DNA of 64,000 nt from Lamellibrachia columna (GCA_963662155.1 OY759262.1:66856203-66920202); one strand, 5' to 3'. Positions 10,540 to 22,388 are shown, numbered from the stretch's first letter. Notes: generated by a model not told the origin, from the sequence alone. Translations and numbers: made by a program.

Positions 10540-10712
10540 ACTCAACATCTAGATGTTACTATTGTTAGAGCAACATCTAGATGTTACTGTTGTTAGAGCA
10601 ACATCTAGATGTTACTGTTGTTAGAGCAACATCTAGATGTTACTGTTGTTAGAGCAACATCTAGATGTTACTGTTGTTAGAGCAACATCTAGATGTTACT
10701 GTTGTTAGAGCA
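10540..10712. repeat. 28-bp tandem repeat with a perfect palindrome in each unit, 6 copies
   Basis: The palindrome AACATCTAGATGTT recurs at 10544, 10572, 10600, 10628, 10656 and 10684, separated by ACTGTTGTTAGAGC. Confidence 0.97.
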
Positions 10713-11945
10713 GCTTCATTTAGTTTCTGCATATTGTGGTACATAATATTTTATTGATTATTTGTTAATAATTTGAGTAAAGTAAGCAATTGAAAATGCC
10801 AATTACATTTACCAATTCCATTTACTTTTAAAAACAAGCCACCAATTCCAATTACAGTTCCAGAATTGGATTTAGCATTTCAATTCCAATCACTCAGCAG
10901 TTGACTCTAGGTCTGCTTGTGACACACACACTGTACAACTGGTAGCGTGTTACTGACATTTCCCATAAAAGAACAGCTACATTCAATGTTGAATATTGCG
11001 GGTGACACTTGACGATTATACGCTCTTGCCAATGTAATGGCAGAAACTTACACAGAAGAAAGACAGAATTGGAGAATGTCAATAGCACTCTTGTCACCAT
11101 GGCATTGTCAGTGTCCTGTGGTGTTTATACTTGATCTAGTCAGTGGTTGACTGTCACTTCCATGGTTGCCCGTCACTTCCATAGGGACAGTTCCACTGGA
11201 GTCATTTTGTAAAAGAATTTGAGATAATAATATAATGGCCAGCTAAATTGACAAAATATGCTAAACATGACTCGAAGTTATGACTCACTGTCATCAGTTA
11301 CCAAGCCTGAAGGTTGCAAAACATATTCATGTAATAATTAATAAAAAAAAAAAAAATTTATATTATCATTCCCACTATAATAATTATTAGTTGAGTTGAT
11401 ACACAGCTTTGTTATTATTATTTTTACATATATTGTGATGTTGTTTGTCAAAGTGCAAACTATATAAAGCATATCGACATATACTCAGATGTCTGATCAA
11501 TTAGCCCTCTACTATGTCCACCGAGGACATTTGAGGAAACTGGACAATTAACTCACTTTTCAGTTGTTCCATTAAGAATTCCATTTGAGAGATGCAACTA
11601 AGGAGTATTCCATCAAAATGGACTCAGCTAAAAGATGCAAGGTTCATATCAATCACAGTTAAACTGGAACAAACCATTTAAATGTTTAAAAGATGCCACA
11701 GGCTTTCTACTTTCTGTGATTTACTCGAGCTCCAGTAGTTAGATGTATTAGTTCAATGGTTCACTCCCTTCATCAGGAAATAAGTTTAATTTGCTTAACT
11801 TTCTGCAGTTTCTGTTTGACGTTTCTAGTAAGCAAAGTCATTTATCGAATCAATATTACCTTGTATTTGTTTCTCTGTTAGGGAGGTCACATTAAATGTG
11901 ATTTGTTTTTTCCTGTTTTCTTGTCAAGTCATTACATTTCTGGCA
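10713..11945. other. Unassigned AT-rich stretch
   Basis: Contains a poly(A) run near 11343-11354. No gene, LINE or array recognised. Confidence 0.45.
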
Positions 11946-11952
11946 TGCTGTG

Positions 11953-12008
<56 letters not shown>

Positions 12009-12018
12009 TGTGCGTGCT
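11946..12018. repeat. Compound (TG)n(CGTG)n microsatellite
   Basis: A TG tract passes into about ten tandem GTGC units and back to TG. The whole tract alternates purine and pyrimidine. Confidence 0.95.
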
Positions 12019-12210
12019 GATCAATGGTATTTCTAATAAACAATGTAAAAATATTTTATTTGTTAGAGAAAATAAAACAGGAGAATCTGCAGTCTATCTT
12101 TGCTGTGACCAACACAGTTTTATATAATCACTTTGACTTAAAGCAGGTCATGGACCTTGTTGTTGCTGTCTGCAAGTTGTTATGCCTTGATAGTCAGGAA
12201 ACCACATGAA

Positions 12211-12316
12211 CCAACACACAGGAAGCCAACACCGTGCCTCATTGACAGGGGAAGCCAAATGCACCAACATACAGGAAGCCAACATCATGCCTCATTGACA
12301 GGGGAAGCCACACACG
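12211..12316. repeat. 53-bp direct duplication
   Basis: Two copies with the shared core TGCCTCATTGACAGGGGAAG. They differ at a handful of sites. Confidence 0.9.
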
Positions 12317-12679
12317 AGATCTCATTCTTTGACCAGAGAATCATTTTACATTTTATAGTAAATTATGTTTTTTCTGTAAGTGAACTAAATTATAAATATA
12401 AATAAACATGAATTGAGTGTATTCATTAAGCGTGAATACAAGAGGCATTTCTTCACTTACCTATTGTCTGTGTTCTCTTGGGACCACTCCTTAGTCTCCT
12501 GTCTTACAGCGCTGAGACTTCCCCATTTCCCTCTTTCAATTACATATATGGACTTTACCACTGGCAATAACCATAAACCTATTTTTTTCTAAGGTTTACT
12601 TGTGGTTTATAATTAGTAAACAGGTAGTAGTTTCTGCTGTGAACATATTTTAAGTTATGATGCACCTATACTGTATGAC
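12317..12679. other. Unassigned stretch
   Basis: AT-rich; nothing recognised before the LINE starts at 12680. Confidence 0.4.
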
Positions 12680-12960
12680 TACATTCAAGACATGGGAACT
12701 TTGATGTAAACTATAAAATTGGAGATACTGTTCTGGGTACTACTGTAAAAAAAGGATTTAGGAGTTACAATAAGTGCAGATATGAAAGTTTCAGAGCAGT
12801 GTGGTATTGCAGTTTCAAAGGGTAATCAAATTCTTGGGTTGATTAGAAGAAACATAACATACAAGGATAAAAGCTAATTATACCTCTGTATAAAGCAATA
12901 GTTAGACCTAATTTAGAATACTGTATACAAGCATGGAGACCATATTGTAAGAATGATATA

Positions 12961-13414
12961 GGGGTAAGACCACAGTTGACCTTCCTGTTTATTGTTTCAC
13001 ACGAATGTAGGGCGTATTAAATTGCGATATGTGAATTTAAAGAATTCATATGATGTGACATAAGTGAAATTGAGCAGGCATATTCACAGGTTTGTTTGTA
13101 GAAGCTATTGGCTGTGAAATGGTGCATTTTTTTGAGAGTTTAAAAGGCGGAGGGATTTATGGGAATTTTTCTGCTATGGGCCACGTGGGCGCATGAATAC
13201 AAGGCTATTTTTGTCAAAATTGATGGGCATCGCACGTCGGGGCGTTTTAAAAGAGCTGGAGGTATGTGATTTTGATAAAACTTGGTCAGCATGTCAATGA
13301 GATGATGGCAGATGCTGTGAAAAAGTTTCAGAATTTTTAGTGGTCACGTTTTCTTATAATCTAACAAAACGTTAACATGGCCACCAATGCAATTTTCAAC
13401 TGTGGTCTGACTCC
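12961..13414 (-). mobile_element. MITE-like non-autonomous DNA element, copy 2
   Basis: 454 bp with 19-bp imperfect terminal inverted repeats of consensus GGRGTMAGACCACAGTTGA. It sits inside a LINE whose undamaged sequence (GATATAGATAC in the copy at 59.9 kb) shows the target was TATA, which is duplicated on both sides. No transposase is encoded. Superfamily is not assigned: a 4-bp duplication is compatible with several families, and TATA being palindromic leaves the exact ends slightly ambiguous. Confidence 0.88.
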
Positions 13415-13453
13415 TATAGATACACTTGAACGCATACAGAGGAGAGCAACTAA

Positions 13454-13801
13454 ATGATTCCAGAACTGAGAGACCTTAGTTATGAAGAACGCCTGAAAGA
13501 ATGTGGTTTAACAACTCTAGAGACAAGGAGGTTAAGAGGAGATCAGGTTGAAGTTTTTAAGATATTGAATGGGTGTGAAAATATTGACAAAAATATGTTT
13601 TTCTCACTAAAGAAGGATAGCAGAACTAGAGGACATGAGGTAAAATTAGTAAAGGATCAGTGTAGATTGGATATCAGGAAGTACTCGTTCTCACAGAGGA
13701 CAGTAAACGAATGGAACAAATTGTCTACAGATTGTGTAACTGCTAGCAGCGTGAATATGTTTAAAAACAAGGTTGACACATCTCAGGAGGGTGGGTTATA
13801 A
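13454..13801 (+). pseudogene. C-terminal remnant of LINE family A ORF2
   Basis: Encodes MIPELRDLSYEERL through FSQRTVNEWNKLS to FKNKVDT, the same CR1-type C-terminal region as at 2.0, 50.0 and 60.0 kb. A small deletion near the end shifts the last codons (reads TSQEGGL instead of TYLRRAGYK). It is cut off from its reverse transcriptase by the MITE and a frameshift. Confidence 0.9.
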
Positions 13802-13898
13802 GTAGATGAACATTGTTGGACTCTCAATAAGCCAATGGCTTCCTTGTCCACTTGCCATCTGGGCCTTTGGCTTGGATGGTAAATCATGTTAAATCTTG

Positions 13899-14509
13899 AC
13901 TCTATCGTCAATTAATTTAAAATGCTAGTAACACATGTGCATCAAATATTAATTTTTTGTTGTTGTTACGGTATGCTTCTAATGCACCACTAAAGAATTA
14001 GTTAGTATATGATGATGATATTTGTTATGTTGCTTATAATATGTACTTATTACATGGGCACGAATTAAGATTTATATATAATTATGCACTTGAATAAGGA
14101 ATAAAAGCAATTTGTTTTGTTTGATTCCATTTGTTTCATAATGTATTTGTATATGATGCTTCTCATAATTATGTATTAATCATTGTGAAACAATAAAACT
14201 TGTTACATTGTTACATAGTCAACTGAGGGCCTAATTGTATTTACTTATTTAATTTTATATGCATGTCAGTGCTTGTAATTTAATGCTTATTAAAAATGTT
14301 ATGTATATGTAATTTAATGCTCTATTAATGTATTGTTTTTAATGTTTTATTTTTTGTGTGTACCTGAATGTATTATTCAGTTTCTATGATGTCAACACAA
14401 AATGAACTTTAAAAAAATATGTCAGGTGCCAATTGTCCTGAATGTACATCTCACTATGTCTATGTGAAATCATGTAGACAAACATTTGTCTTCATTTAAT
14501 TTGTAGTGT
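13899..14509. other. Unassigned AT-rich stretch
   Basis: No gene or repeat recognised. Confidence 0.45.
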
Positions 14510-14513
14510 CTAG

Positions 14514-14605
14514 CGTAAGTGTAAATGTGTAAATGTGAGGGTACAGATGTAAATGAGGGGTACAGGTGTAACTGTGGGCATACAGGTATGAATGTGAGGT
14601 GCAAA
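14514..14605. repeat. Degenerate tandem repeat, unit about 22-25 bp
   Basis: Variants of GTACAGGTGTAAATGTGAGG follow each other about four times with many differences. Confidence 0.6.
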
Positions 14606-15527
14606 AGGTGTTAATAATTGGGTGGGATCACTCACCTGATTGTTCTGCCCCATATGTAAGTCAGTGCCTGTAGACTCCTCTGCCACCTGGGATGGTTGTG
14701 GGCAGTGTTGTATCTATCAGCTACAGCTGGCTTGTGCCAGGGCAACAGAGGGGGTTCAGCCACACCCAGGACTGAGTGGAAGGTGGGACAACGTGGAGTA
14801 GGACAGCCTCTGGAGGGAGGGTTCTGTGGGCCACACATCTGGGGGTGTTTATCTTCTATAAGTGACCAACAGGTGTTAGACTCTCCGTGCTGAGAAACAT
14901 TGCTCCATCCACAGCTATGCAGTCTCCATTTCCAAACAGATTTATAATTAAGGACTTTATAAAATGCTAAGTATTACTAAAAACTCTAATTTCAAATATG
15001 TACTATACACTTGGCATACACTAATAACAAAGTACACTAAATCATGTTTATTCTTTAAAAATCATAAATACAAATTAAATTAATTCAGTTTGACGTGAAA
15101 TTTGATAAAAAAAATCCATGGTTTGAGCAAAACTGAGATAGAAATGACAATACTGTGGGGACTTTTAGCGTAACACTAACACTAACAGGTAGGACAAAGT
15201 TGGCCTACAAAACGAAATGGCCTGACAGGCTTCATTCACTGCATACTACTTGTCTATTTCTGTTAACATTATAACGCAAAGAAAAAACATCAAAGGAGCA
15301 TAGGAAATCCTAAGTGGAATGTACCTTCTGTTCAATACACCATGAAACGTATTCACCTGATTAAGTAACAACAGACCTGTTATGTTGGATAATTGGCCAG
15401 TGAAGACAAGTTCAATGGGTAATTGCCTCTCGCATTACAGACATTATTTTAAATCTTTATGAAAATAAACTCTGTGAATTTTATAAACAGAGATCTGGGT
15501 TTACAAAAAAATAAAGTTTGCCATATA
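14606..15527. other. Unassigned stretch
   Basis: 14640-14890 is GC-richer than its surroundings and has overlapping ORFs of 65-68 codons on both strands, but no domain or splice signal that I can defend. Confidence 0.4.
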
Positions 15528-16798
15528 AGTAGAGGTGGGAAAAAAAGTCAATGTTTCAAATCCAAGGGGCTCCCATCTTATTTCATGGCCAAGATGTCAG
15601 GAGAAAGAAAATAAATTTTTTTTTGAAAATCGGTGAAAAATATGTGTGATTTCTTACATTTTCGTGAACTAGGGCTAAAAAATGCGATTTTCTAGTGAAA
15701 GACAAATTTTTTGCATAATTTTGTCAATTATAGGGCTACAATAATAATTTATTTTGTTCTTAAAAGTTGAAGTTTAATGTCACATGTAATGCAAATTTTC
15801 ATAAAATTTTATTTCCAAATAGTTCATAAATCAGCATATGACTATGTAATACCAAAATAGAAACTAGAACTTCATTGTCACATAGAACGTTAAATATTTA
15901 GTTTTTATTGCTTGCAGGAGTAGTAATCTACTAGTTTGGTGGTGGTGGATAAGTACCATGTCTGAAGTATTCATTATCAGCAACAAGCTTGCAGTAGTCC
16001 ACCAGGCAGTACTAGACATTCTTTAGTGTGCACCCGGAAGCATGTCGGGGAGAGAAACTAAAAAGCGAACAACAGCAATATTGGTCAATGCAATTGAATT
16101 GAATCAACTGTATGTGACACTTTGGGGTGAAATGGAGAAAACCATCTGCCTGGGGATTCTGTAGAAGTAGAACGCAAGCAACTTCTTTCTGTAAAGCCAA
16201 CTGGGGACAGGGGTGTCTTTCTCAAGAAGTATGACTTTCAAATTAACCAATGGCAGTGACATCACAACTGCTTTCAACCTGTCTTGATGAGACTGCTAGT
16301 AGATGTGAACACTCTATCAATGTTGTAGTCAAAAGTTGACCAAAACATATATAGGAGTGGATTAGGGAAGTGAGAGCATCTAAATGAGTTCCTCTTGACT
16401 GAAAACAGGTATGTACTCATTAACCATTACTATAAGACAACAAATAAAAGACAAATGATAAAAACTATTTTACTTGACAGAAGCCTATTTTTCAATACAA
16501 AATGCTAATTTCATGAAAGTGATCAGTCTTAGGCTTTTGAATATGATTTTAATGGATTTCTTAGATAGTTAAATCATGATTATAGCCCTATAACTGACAA
16601 AATTATGTTAAACACTTGTTTTCACTCAAAAATTGAACTTTTAGCCCTAGTTCACGAAAAAGTGAGAAATCTTGCAGATTTTTCACCCACCTAAAAATGG
16701 TTTTCTTTCTCGTGACATATTTTGCCATCAAATAAGATGGGAGCCCCTGGGATCTGACAATGTCACCAAAATCAAGTGAGAGTTCCCCTACCCCTACT
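15528..16798. mobile_element. Non-autonomous DNA element with long terminal inverted repeats
   Basis: About 210 bp at the left (15528-15740) matches the reverse complement of about 210 bp at the right (16590-16798). Shared blocks include AGGGGCTCCCATCTTATTT, TTTCGTGAACTAGGGCTAAA and ATAATTTTGTCA. The ends read AGTAGAGGTGGG and, in reverse complement, AGTAGGGGTAGGG. The interior has no transposase-like ORF. Arm divergence is considerable, with an indel near the tips, so this copy is old. Confidence 0.78.
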
Positions 16799-16929
16799 AT
16801 AAGTTCAGTAACCTTGTGTTGAAATAGCTGTTTGAAACACTTTCTTCCTAAATACCTGTCCGATGTTTGAAATAACCTTTTTTATCAGAACAAGCATTGC
16901 CAATAACTAGCCTGGTTGTTTTCAGTGTA

Positions 16930-17168
16930 AGACTGCTGTGTCGGTGCTGTTTCTGATGTGTCAGTGCAGTGACAGTGCTGTGTTGGTGCTTCGTCAGTAC
17001 TGTGTTAGTGTATACTGTGTCAGAGCAGTGTCAGTGCATAATTAAGTTGTGTCAGTGTTGTGCCAGTGTTGTGTCAGTGTTGTGTCAGTGTTGTGCCAGT
17101 GTTGTGTCAGTACTGTGTCAGTGTTGTGTCAGTGTTGTGCCAGTGTTGTGTCAGTACTGTGTCAGTGG
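16930..17168. repeat. 12-bp minisatellite
   Basis: Units of CAGTGTTGTGTC with variants GTGCCA and GTACTG. They are regular from about 17045 and degenerate before that. The 12-bp unit keeps a Cys/Val-rich frame open. Confidence 0.9.
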
Positions 17169-17420
17169 CCATTCAGGCAATGGCTGACCACTTGCTACTG
17201 CCTTAAACTGTGTAGTGCATTTGTTATCTGCGGTGTTCAGGCAGAATGAATGCCCTTGGACAATAATGCCAGCAGACAATGATGGGATGTTTGTTAATTT
17301 ATGTAGAACACTTATAATAGAAGCTAAATAGTGATTTGGAAAAAGAAAGCAGAAATGTAAGACAACCATGAAGTTGTTTCATGTTATCTCAGGGATACAT
17401 GTACTGGTGTTGTGTAACAG

Positions 17421-17611
17421 GCAAGTCAAGTCGTAGTGTTGATAACCCTGTCCTTTCTTCCATGTCATCCATGAGTCTGAAGCCTGCCTTTAACTGTTCG
17501 TTCCACCTTGCATACAAGTCAGTGCTTACTGCTGGTCACCTGTCTAAAACACTGGGGACTCCTCCTTCTCTTGATGGACTTCCTCAGAAAGACATTATTC
17601 TCTTATTCTGA
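17421..17611 (+). CDS. Possible terminal exon, unknown protein (weak)
   Basis: After TTGTGTAACAG the frame is open for about 63 codons (GKSSRSVDNPVLSSMSSMSL ... LPQKDIILLF) to a stop at 17609. AATAAA-type signals follow near 17665-17675. Composition is less repetitive than most ORFs here. I recognise no domain and the acceptor has a poor pyrimidine tract, so it could be chance. Confidence 0.2.
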
Positions 17612-18164
17612 CTCCTTCCTTGGATGTGTGCAAAGTGAGACATTAAAAGTAGCTATTAAGAAAGAATAAATAATAAATGGGAGGAATTCCATGAGATCAG
17701 CAGTGACAGGAACAGTTGATCGAGTTGAAACATGACGTGATGTCTGCCTTCAGTAGCATAGTGGGAGCGGCCCTGTCACATCCAGCCCTAAAAAGGACTC
17801 TCCGATGGCATTGTAGACATTCTCTGTAATCACAGGGTTTGTTTAAGCGGAGGAAAGTCTCCGAGTGGCTGTAAATCTAGGAAGTCTGTCCTCTGGGATC
17901 AAACTAGGTGGAGTAGCCATATTGCTTTATTCATTTAGAATAAAACATTCATTCAGTAGTTCAGTTATCCAACCAAAGGGACTGCATCACTAAAGGGATA
18001 GTATATACAGCCTTTGCCCTTTTTGCCAAATTTGTTCCAGATCCTGTCAAAAAAAAGGTCATTTTTTATTTTATTAAGGCTCAATAACACATTTGCACGT
18101 ATGAGCTGGCGTGTCATAGTGGATGCTAAATAGATTTTATTTTTTGGCAAAATGAGACTAGTTA
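17612..18164. other. Unassigned stretch
   Basis: Nothing recognised apart from the possible polyadenylation signals at its start. Confidence 0.4.
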
Positions 18165-18339
18165 AACAAATGAATTGAGGAAGGACATGTTAATGTCTAA
18201 CAAATGAATTGAGGAAGGACCTGTAAATGTCTAACAAATGAATTGAGGAAGGACCTGTAAATGTCTAACAAATGAATTGAGGAAGGACATGTTAATGTCT
18301 AACAAACGAATTGAGGAAGGACCTGTAAATGTCTAACAG
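18165..18339. repeat. 34-bp tandem repeat, about 5 copies
   Basis: AACAAATGAATTGAGGAAGG recurs every 34 bp. Two unit types (ACATGTTAATG and ACCTGTAAATG) are interleaved. Confidence 0.95.
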
Positions 18340-19677
18340 ATTAAAACAAAGATAATTTCAAACAAAATACATTGACTGTAAATGAAAGAGATGACATCAG
18401 ATAATGCTCAGTTGCATTTTACATTAATGTTTACATTGTGAAAGAATAATTTAAGAAAATTTACATAGAAAAGTGGATGACCCTGACTGGTCAGTGTGAC
18501 ATCAGTGTAACATCAATGTCAAATAAGTGTCATATTAGACACTGCATGCTTGAACAATTTCAACCAGAATGATGCATTCTTCACTGTTAAGCCTCATATG
18601 AGTGAAATCATGTATGAGTCAAGCCTCTCAGATGATTTCAGTTGTGAATGATTCAAGTCATGTATGGATAAGTGAAGTCATGGATAAGTCGGTTTAAATG
18701 AAAATTCTAATTCTATAATCTACTATGGGGTGAGTGCTAATGAAGTCTATTGGCTATGCAGGCCGCAGGATAGGTGACTGAATTTGCCTATTGTTCCAGC
18801 CCGGACTGGAGGCTCACTGAGTTGGTTCCATTCCGTAACCGATTTGAGAATGGTTTAAGTTCACCTGTAATTTATGTCAGTAAAATTAAAATTAAGACAC
18901 ACTTTTTTGGAGGATTAATATGAAGTGTAAAATTAAAAGCTTAGTTTCATAAGGCACAGGTGCACTTAAGAAAATAATGACTAAAAAGCCTAAAAGAAAG
19001 TTGCTTGGAAGCGAGACATTGCCCACCTGCTCTGTGCTGCGTGGATCAATAAAATTTCCTTAGTAGTTCACTCAAGATGCTTCAAATTAATAATGCACCA
19101 CATGTCTGCAATCTATCAAGTGAATCTTTCTGGATCACCATTTGCGGCATCAGAAACCAAGACATGAATCACAGATTTGTTCTGCAAATGTCCTCATTAG
19201 TAGCATACTTTTTTAGCCAAAGTAACCATTAAACGGGTCGTTTTGTGTGTTATTCGATGTCCGGCCCGGGGCCAGTGTCCAGGCTAAACTTGGAGGCATA
19301 AGTGTGTAGCAGATGGCAGGATGTTTTCCTGCAATTAGATTACTGCCACTTTGGTTTTATGCAATTTTCTACAGTGACTTGTGATTGAGGTGCCGGCTGA
19401 TTGGGTGGGAGAGGTGGACCCTGCATCAACATAGGAAGTTTGCCTGCTGGGACCAAACACTCAGCTGTGTAATGGGTGTCCAGTAGGGAAACAGGACCAG
19501 TTGGGGACCCAGTAGGGGACACTGGACCAATTATGCTCAACTAGCTAGTCAGCATTTTACCATGTATTTCATTTCAAGACATTCCCAGTGGCATATTTAG
19601 GCCATTGTGCCACGGTCCCCTGTTGGCTTAAATTGTTTGATTTTTCCATTGCATGGTAGCATGGGTGACTAAACTTG
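18340..19677. other. Unassigned stretch
   Basis: Contains loosely repetitive GTCATGTATGAGT-like words near 18600-18690. No gene recognised. Confidence 0.4.
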
Positions 19678-19772
19678 CCCCCCTTGGCCTGCCCCTTGGC
19701 CTCTCCCTTGGCCTCCCCCTTGGCCTCCCTTTGACGGCCCCCTTGGCCTCCCGTTTGACGACCCCCTTGGCC
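19678..19772. repeat. C-rich degenerate repeat
   Basis: Repeated CCCCTTGGCCTC words with variable spacers, about seven copies. Confidence 0.8.
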
Positions 19773-19773
19773 T

Positions 19774-19900
19774 CCTCATACAGCCGAGTGAACTGTCTGT
19801 AGCCAGGTACTCATACAGCCGAGTGAACTGTCTGTAGCCAGGTACTCATACAGCCGAGTGAACTGTCTGTAGCCAGGTACTCATACAGCCGAGTGAACTG
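19774..19900. repeat. 35-bp tandem repeat, about 3.6 copies
   Basis: Near-identical units containing CATACAGCCGAGTGAACTG. Confidence 0.95.
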
Positions 19901-19968
19901 AGGTAACATGGAGTGGATGAAATTGTCCAAGCTATCACAAATGAATAAATTACTTCTCATTGTAACAT

Positions 19969-20693
19969 GTGACTCTTGCTACAGCTCACTTAAATGCTGC
20001 TCTTGCTACAGCTCACCTAGATATTGCTCTTGCTACAGCTCCCCTAGATACTGCTCTTGCTACAGCTAACCTAGATACTGCTCTTGCTACATCTCACCTA
20101 GATACTGCACTTGCTACAGCTCACCTAGATACTGCTCTTGCTACAGCTCACCTAGATACTGCTCTTGTTACAGCTCACCTAGATAATGCTCTTGTTACAG
20201 CTCACCTAGATACTGCTCTTGTTACAGCTCACCTAGATATTGCTCTTGCTACAGCTCCCCTAGATACTGCTCTTGCTACAGCTCACCTAGATACTGCTCT
20301 TGCTACAGCTCACCTAGATACTGCACTTGCTACAGCTCACCTAGATACTGCTCTTGCTACAGCTCACCTAGATACTGCTCTTGTTACAGCTCACCTAGAT
20401 ACTGCTCTTGTTACAGCTCACCTAGATAATGCTCTTGTTACAGCTCACCTAGATACTGCTCTTGTTACAGCTCACCTAGATATTGCTCTTGCTACAGCTC
20501 ACCTAGATACTGCACTTGCTACAGCTCACCTAGATACTGCTCTTGCTACAGCTCACCTAGATACTGCACTTGCTACAGCTCACCTAGATACTGCTCTTGC
20601 TACAGCTCACCTAGATACTGCTCTTGTTACAGCTCACCTAGATACTGCTCTTGTTACAGCTCACCTAGATAATGCTCTTGTTACAGCTCACAG
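19969..20693. repeat. 27-bp tandem repeat with nine-unit higher-order period
   Basis: About 27 copies of a unit built on GCTACAGCTCACCTAGATAC. The unit is nine codons, so a 246-codon ORF reads ALATAHLDT repeats. Variant units recur in order: the AATGCT variant (Asn) appears at units 7, 16 and 25, and the ATTGCT variant (Ile) at units 9 and 18. This gives a 9 x 27 = 243-bp higher-order repeat. I regard the ORF as a by-product. Confidence 0.95.
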
Positions 20694-20699
20694 GTGTGT

Positions 20700-21154
20700 G
20701 CTGACCTAGCACGTCTCAATGCAGATTCTTGGGCAAGTTATGCCAGACCTATGCTGAAGTAGGACCTGTGGCTAGTCTCTGGTGTCATGTCGGAAGGCCT
20801 GTAGGTGCATGTGTGGAGCTGAAGGCAAATGAACTAATCAAGTCTACTAACCAGGCCAGAAGTGCAGGTGTAAATATAGCTGAGGATTTGACCAGGAAGC
20901 GCAGGATGCATTGGTGATTACAGCAGAGATCTCCTGTCATCTCAGTAAGATATTCACTAAACTGACAATGCTAGTTGAAAGTAAATACATTTTAACATGT
21001 TTATTGTAGCTACCCTGTAGTTATAGGATGGGATAAGTAGGATAGCAATAATGTTCAATTAAATATGTAAGAACGTATTATGTGATGAGGCATCTTTCTA
21101 GAAACTTATGAAAACTGACTGATGAGGATCATCAGTTGGATGGTCTGTGGAACG
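20700..21154. other. Unassigned stretch
   Basis: A 62-codon ORF (20729-20917) has unremarkable composition and no recognised domain. Confidence 0.4.
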
Positions 21155-21290
21155 GGGCCAGAGTAGCCAGGAAGGGGGCCAGGGGAGCCAGGAAGGGGGC
21201 CAGGGTAGCCAGGAAGAGGGCCAGGGGAGCCAGGAAGAGGGCCAGGAGTGCCAGGAAGAGGACCAGTGGATCCTGGAATGGGGCCAGGGA
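21155..21290. repeat. 21-bp purine-rich tandem repeat, about 6 copies
   Basis: Variants of GGGCCAGGGTAGCCAGGAAG. Seven-codon units keep frames open on both strands. Confidence 0.93.
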
Positions 21291-21952
21291 AGTGCAGAGA
21301 AAGGTTGGGAAGCACGGAATAGGGCTGACTATGCCCAGAAGTACCTCTGCATTAATATGTCAAAACAGTGCAAAGATTATAACACAAACTAGTATTGAAA
21401 CCTGTAACAGACTAGACTCCGTAAACATATTAATATTATTGCAGGTTTTTCAGTGGTTTATCAGCCATTACAGAAACTATTACATTTCTAGGTAACAGAG
21501 CCTTTCACAATAAATAAAGTTAGTGTGCGACCAAGTGAAGGGCATGATGGGGTGATTATTTGGTGGACGAGGGAGAGACAGAGGAGAAGGTTGTGTCCGT
21601 CCATCTATGGCGCTTACTGCCACAGTCCACTGGACTAGGCTCTCTCAAGTGACCGTCACTGACCTTACAACTTTCTACTGTGATGGATTAGTAACATTTA
21701 TACCAGCCTCAATACAGACCATGGCAGGACCTTGGGATTACTCATTGATTGGTTGGAGCTGCAGTCTTCACTTGCTGTAATGGGTCAGAGTGGAGATGAA
21801 AGTGAAACTCATCCTATAGGTCAGTGAAGGTCATAGGCTGATGGACCAGGGAAACAGACATGTGCGGGGGTGTCTGGAATCTCCCAGGTGGCAGTAATGT
21901 TTTGAATCTTTGGAAAAACATTGACCCATTTTGTTGACATTATTTCTTTTAC
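21291..21952. other. Unassigned stretch
   Basis: Nothing certain. An LRR-like peptide near 21447-21510 is discussed among rejected items. Confidence 0.4.
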
Positions 21953-22006
21953 ATGCTGTATATACAATACATGCTGTATATACAATACATGCTGTATATA
22001 CAATGC
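21953..22006. repeat. 18-bp tandem repeat, 3 copies
   Basis: ACATGCTGTATATACAAT is repeated three times, the last with one change. Confidence 0.95.
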
Positions 22007-22181
22007 AAAATGGAATTCCACACAAGCAATAATAAAGTTTATTTTAAAACAGAAGGTGTCCAAGATGCATGGCTGGCACAAGATGATTGAATTGAATGGC
22101 GTTTTGGCCATATGTTATAGAGACGACCCATGTCTGTCCTTGGGGGGAGGGGGGGTTCCATTGAACTGAAAGTCTAAATCA

Positions 22182-22345
22182 ACATAGCTTTATCACTATC
22201 TCTGTCAACCAGGCCTTGCACAGCTGTAATGCCCTGAACACACAGGCAATTAAGTAGAATTCCATTGTAAAGTCGACAGTCTACACTTTTATAAGCGGGT
22301 GGGGGGATAATATAGACATTGTGGATGACTAATTATTGACATTGT
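22182..22345 (+). mobile_element. Interspersed repeat, same family as 28276-28482
   Basis: Shares the ordered blocks AGCTTTATCACT, GCACAGCTGTAATG, CCATTGTAAAGTC, TTTTATAAGC and ATAGACATTGTGGATG with the copy at 28.3 kb, in the same orientation. The terminal inverted repeats seen there are not recognisable here, so this copy is partial or decayed. Confidence 0.75.
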
Positions 22346-22388
22346 CATATAGCCCAAATATGTTGGTGAACTGCTGCATGTATTCTTC

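Larger units (their letters stand above)
12680..13898 (+). mobile_element. CR1-like LINE, family A copy 2, interrupted by a MITE
   Basis: LINE sequence resumes on both sides of the element at 12961-13414. The left part (12680-12960) covers the end of the RT connection and thumb region; the right part (13415-13898) covers the C-terminal region and the 3' end (TAAATCATGTTAAATCTTG). A frameshift is visible near 12748, where other copies read AAAAGAAAAGGAC. The 5' end is truncated at about 12680. Confidence 0.92.

Noticed and set aside
19969..20709. 246-codon repeat protein (ALATAHLDT)n
   Set aside because: 27-bp minisatellite in frame; no flanking unique coding sequence, signal or splice sites that would support a gene.
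21447..21510. LRR-like peptide FFSGLSAITETITFLGNRAF as a downstream exon of the LRRNT gene
   Set aside because: Acceptor and donor are plausible, but the peptide begins mid-repeat, so joining it to the 4999 donor would not rebuild a 24-residue LRR; an upstream in-frame stop and short length make chance likely.
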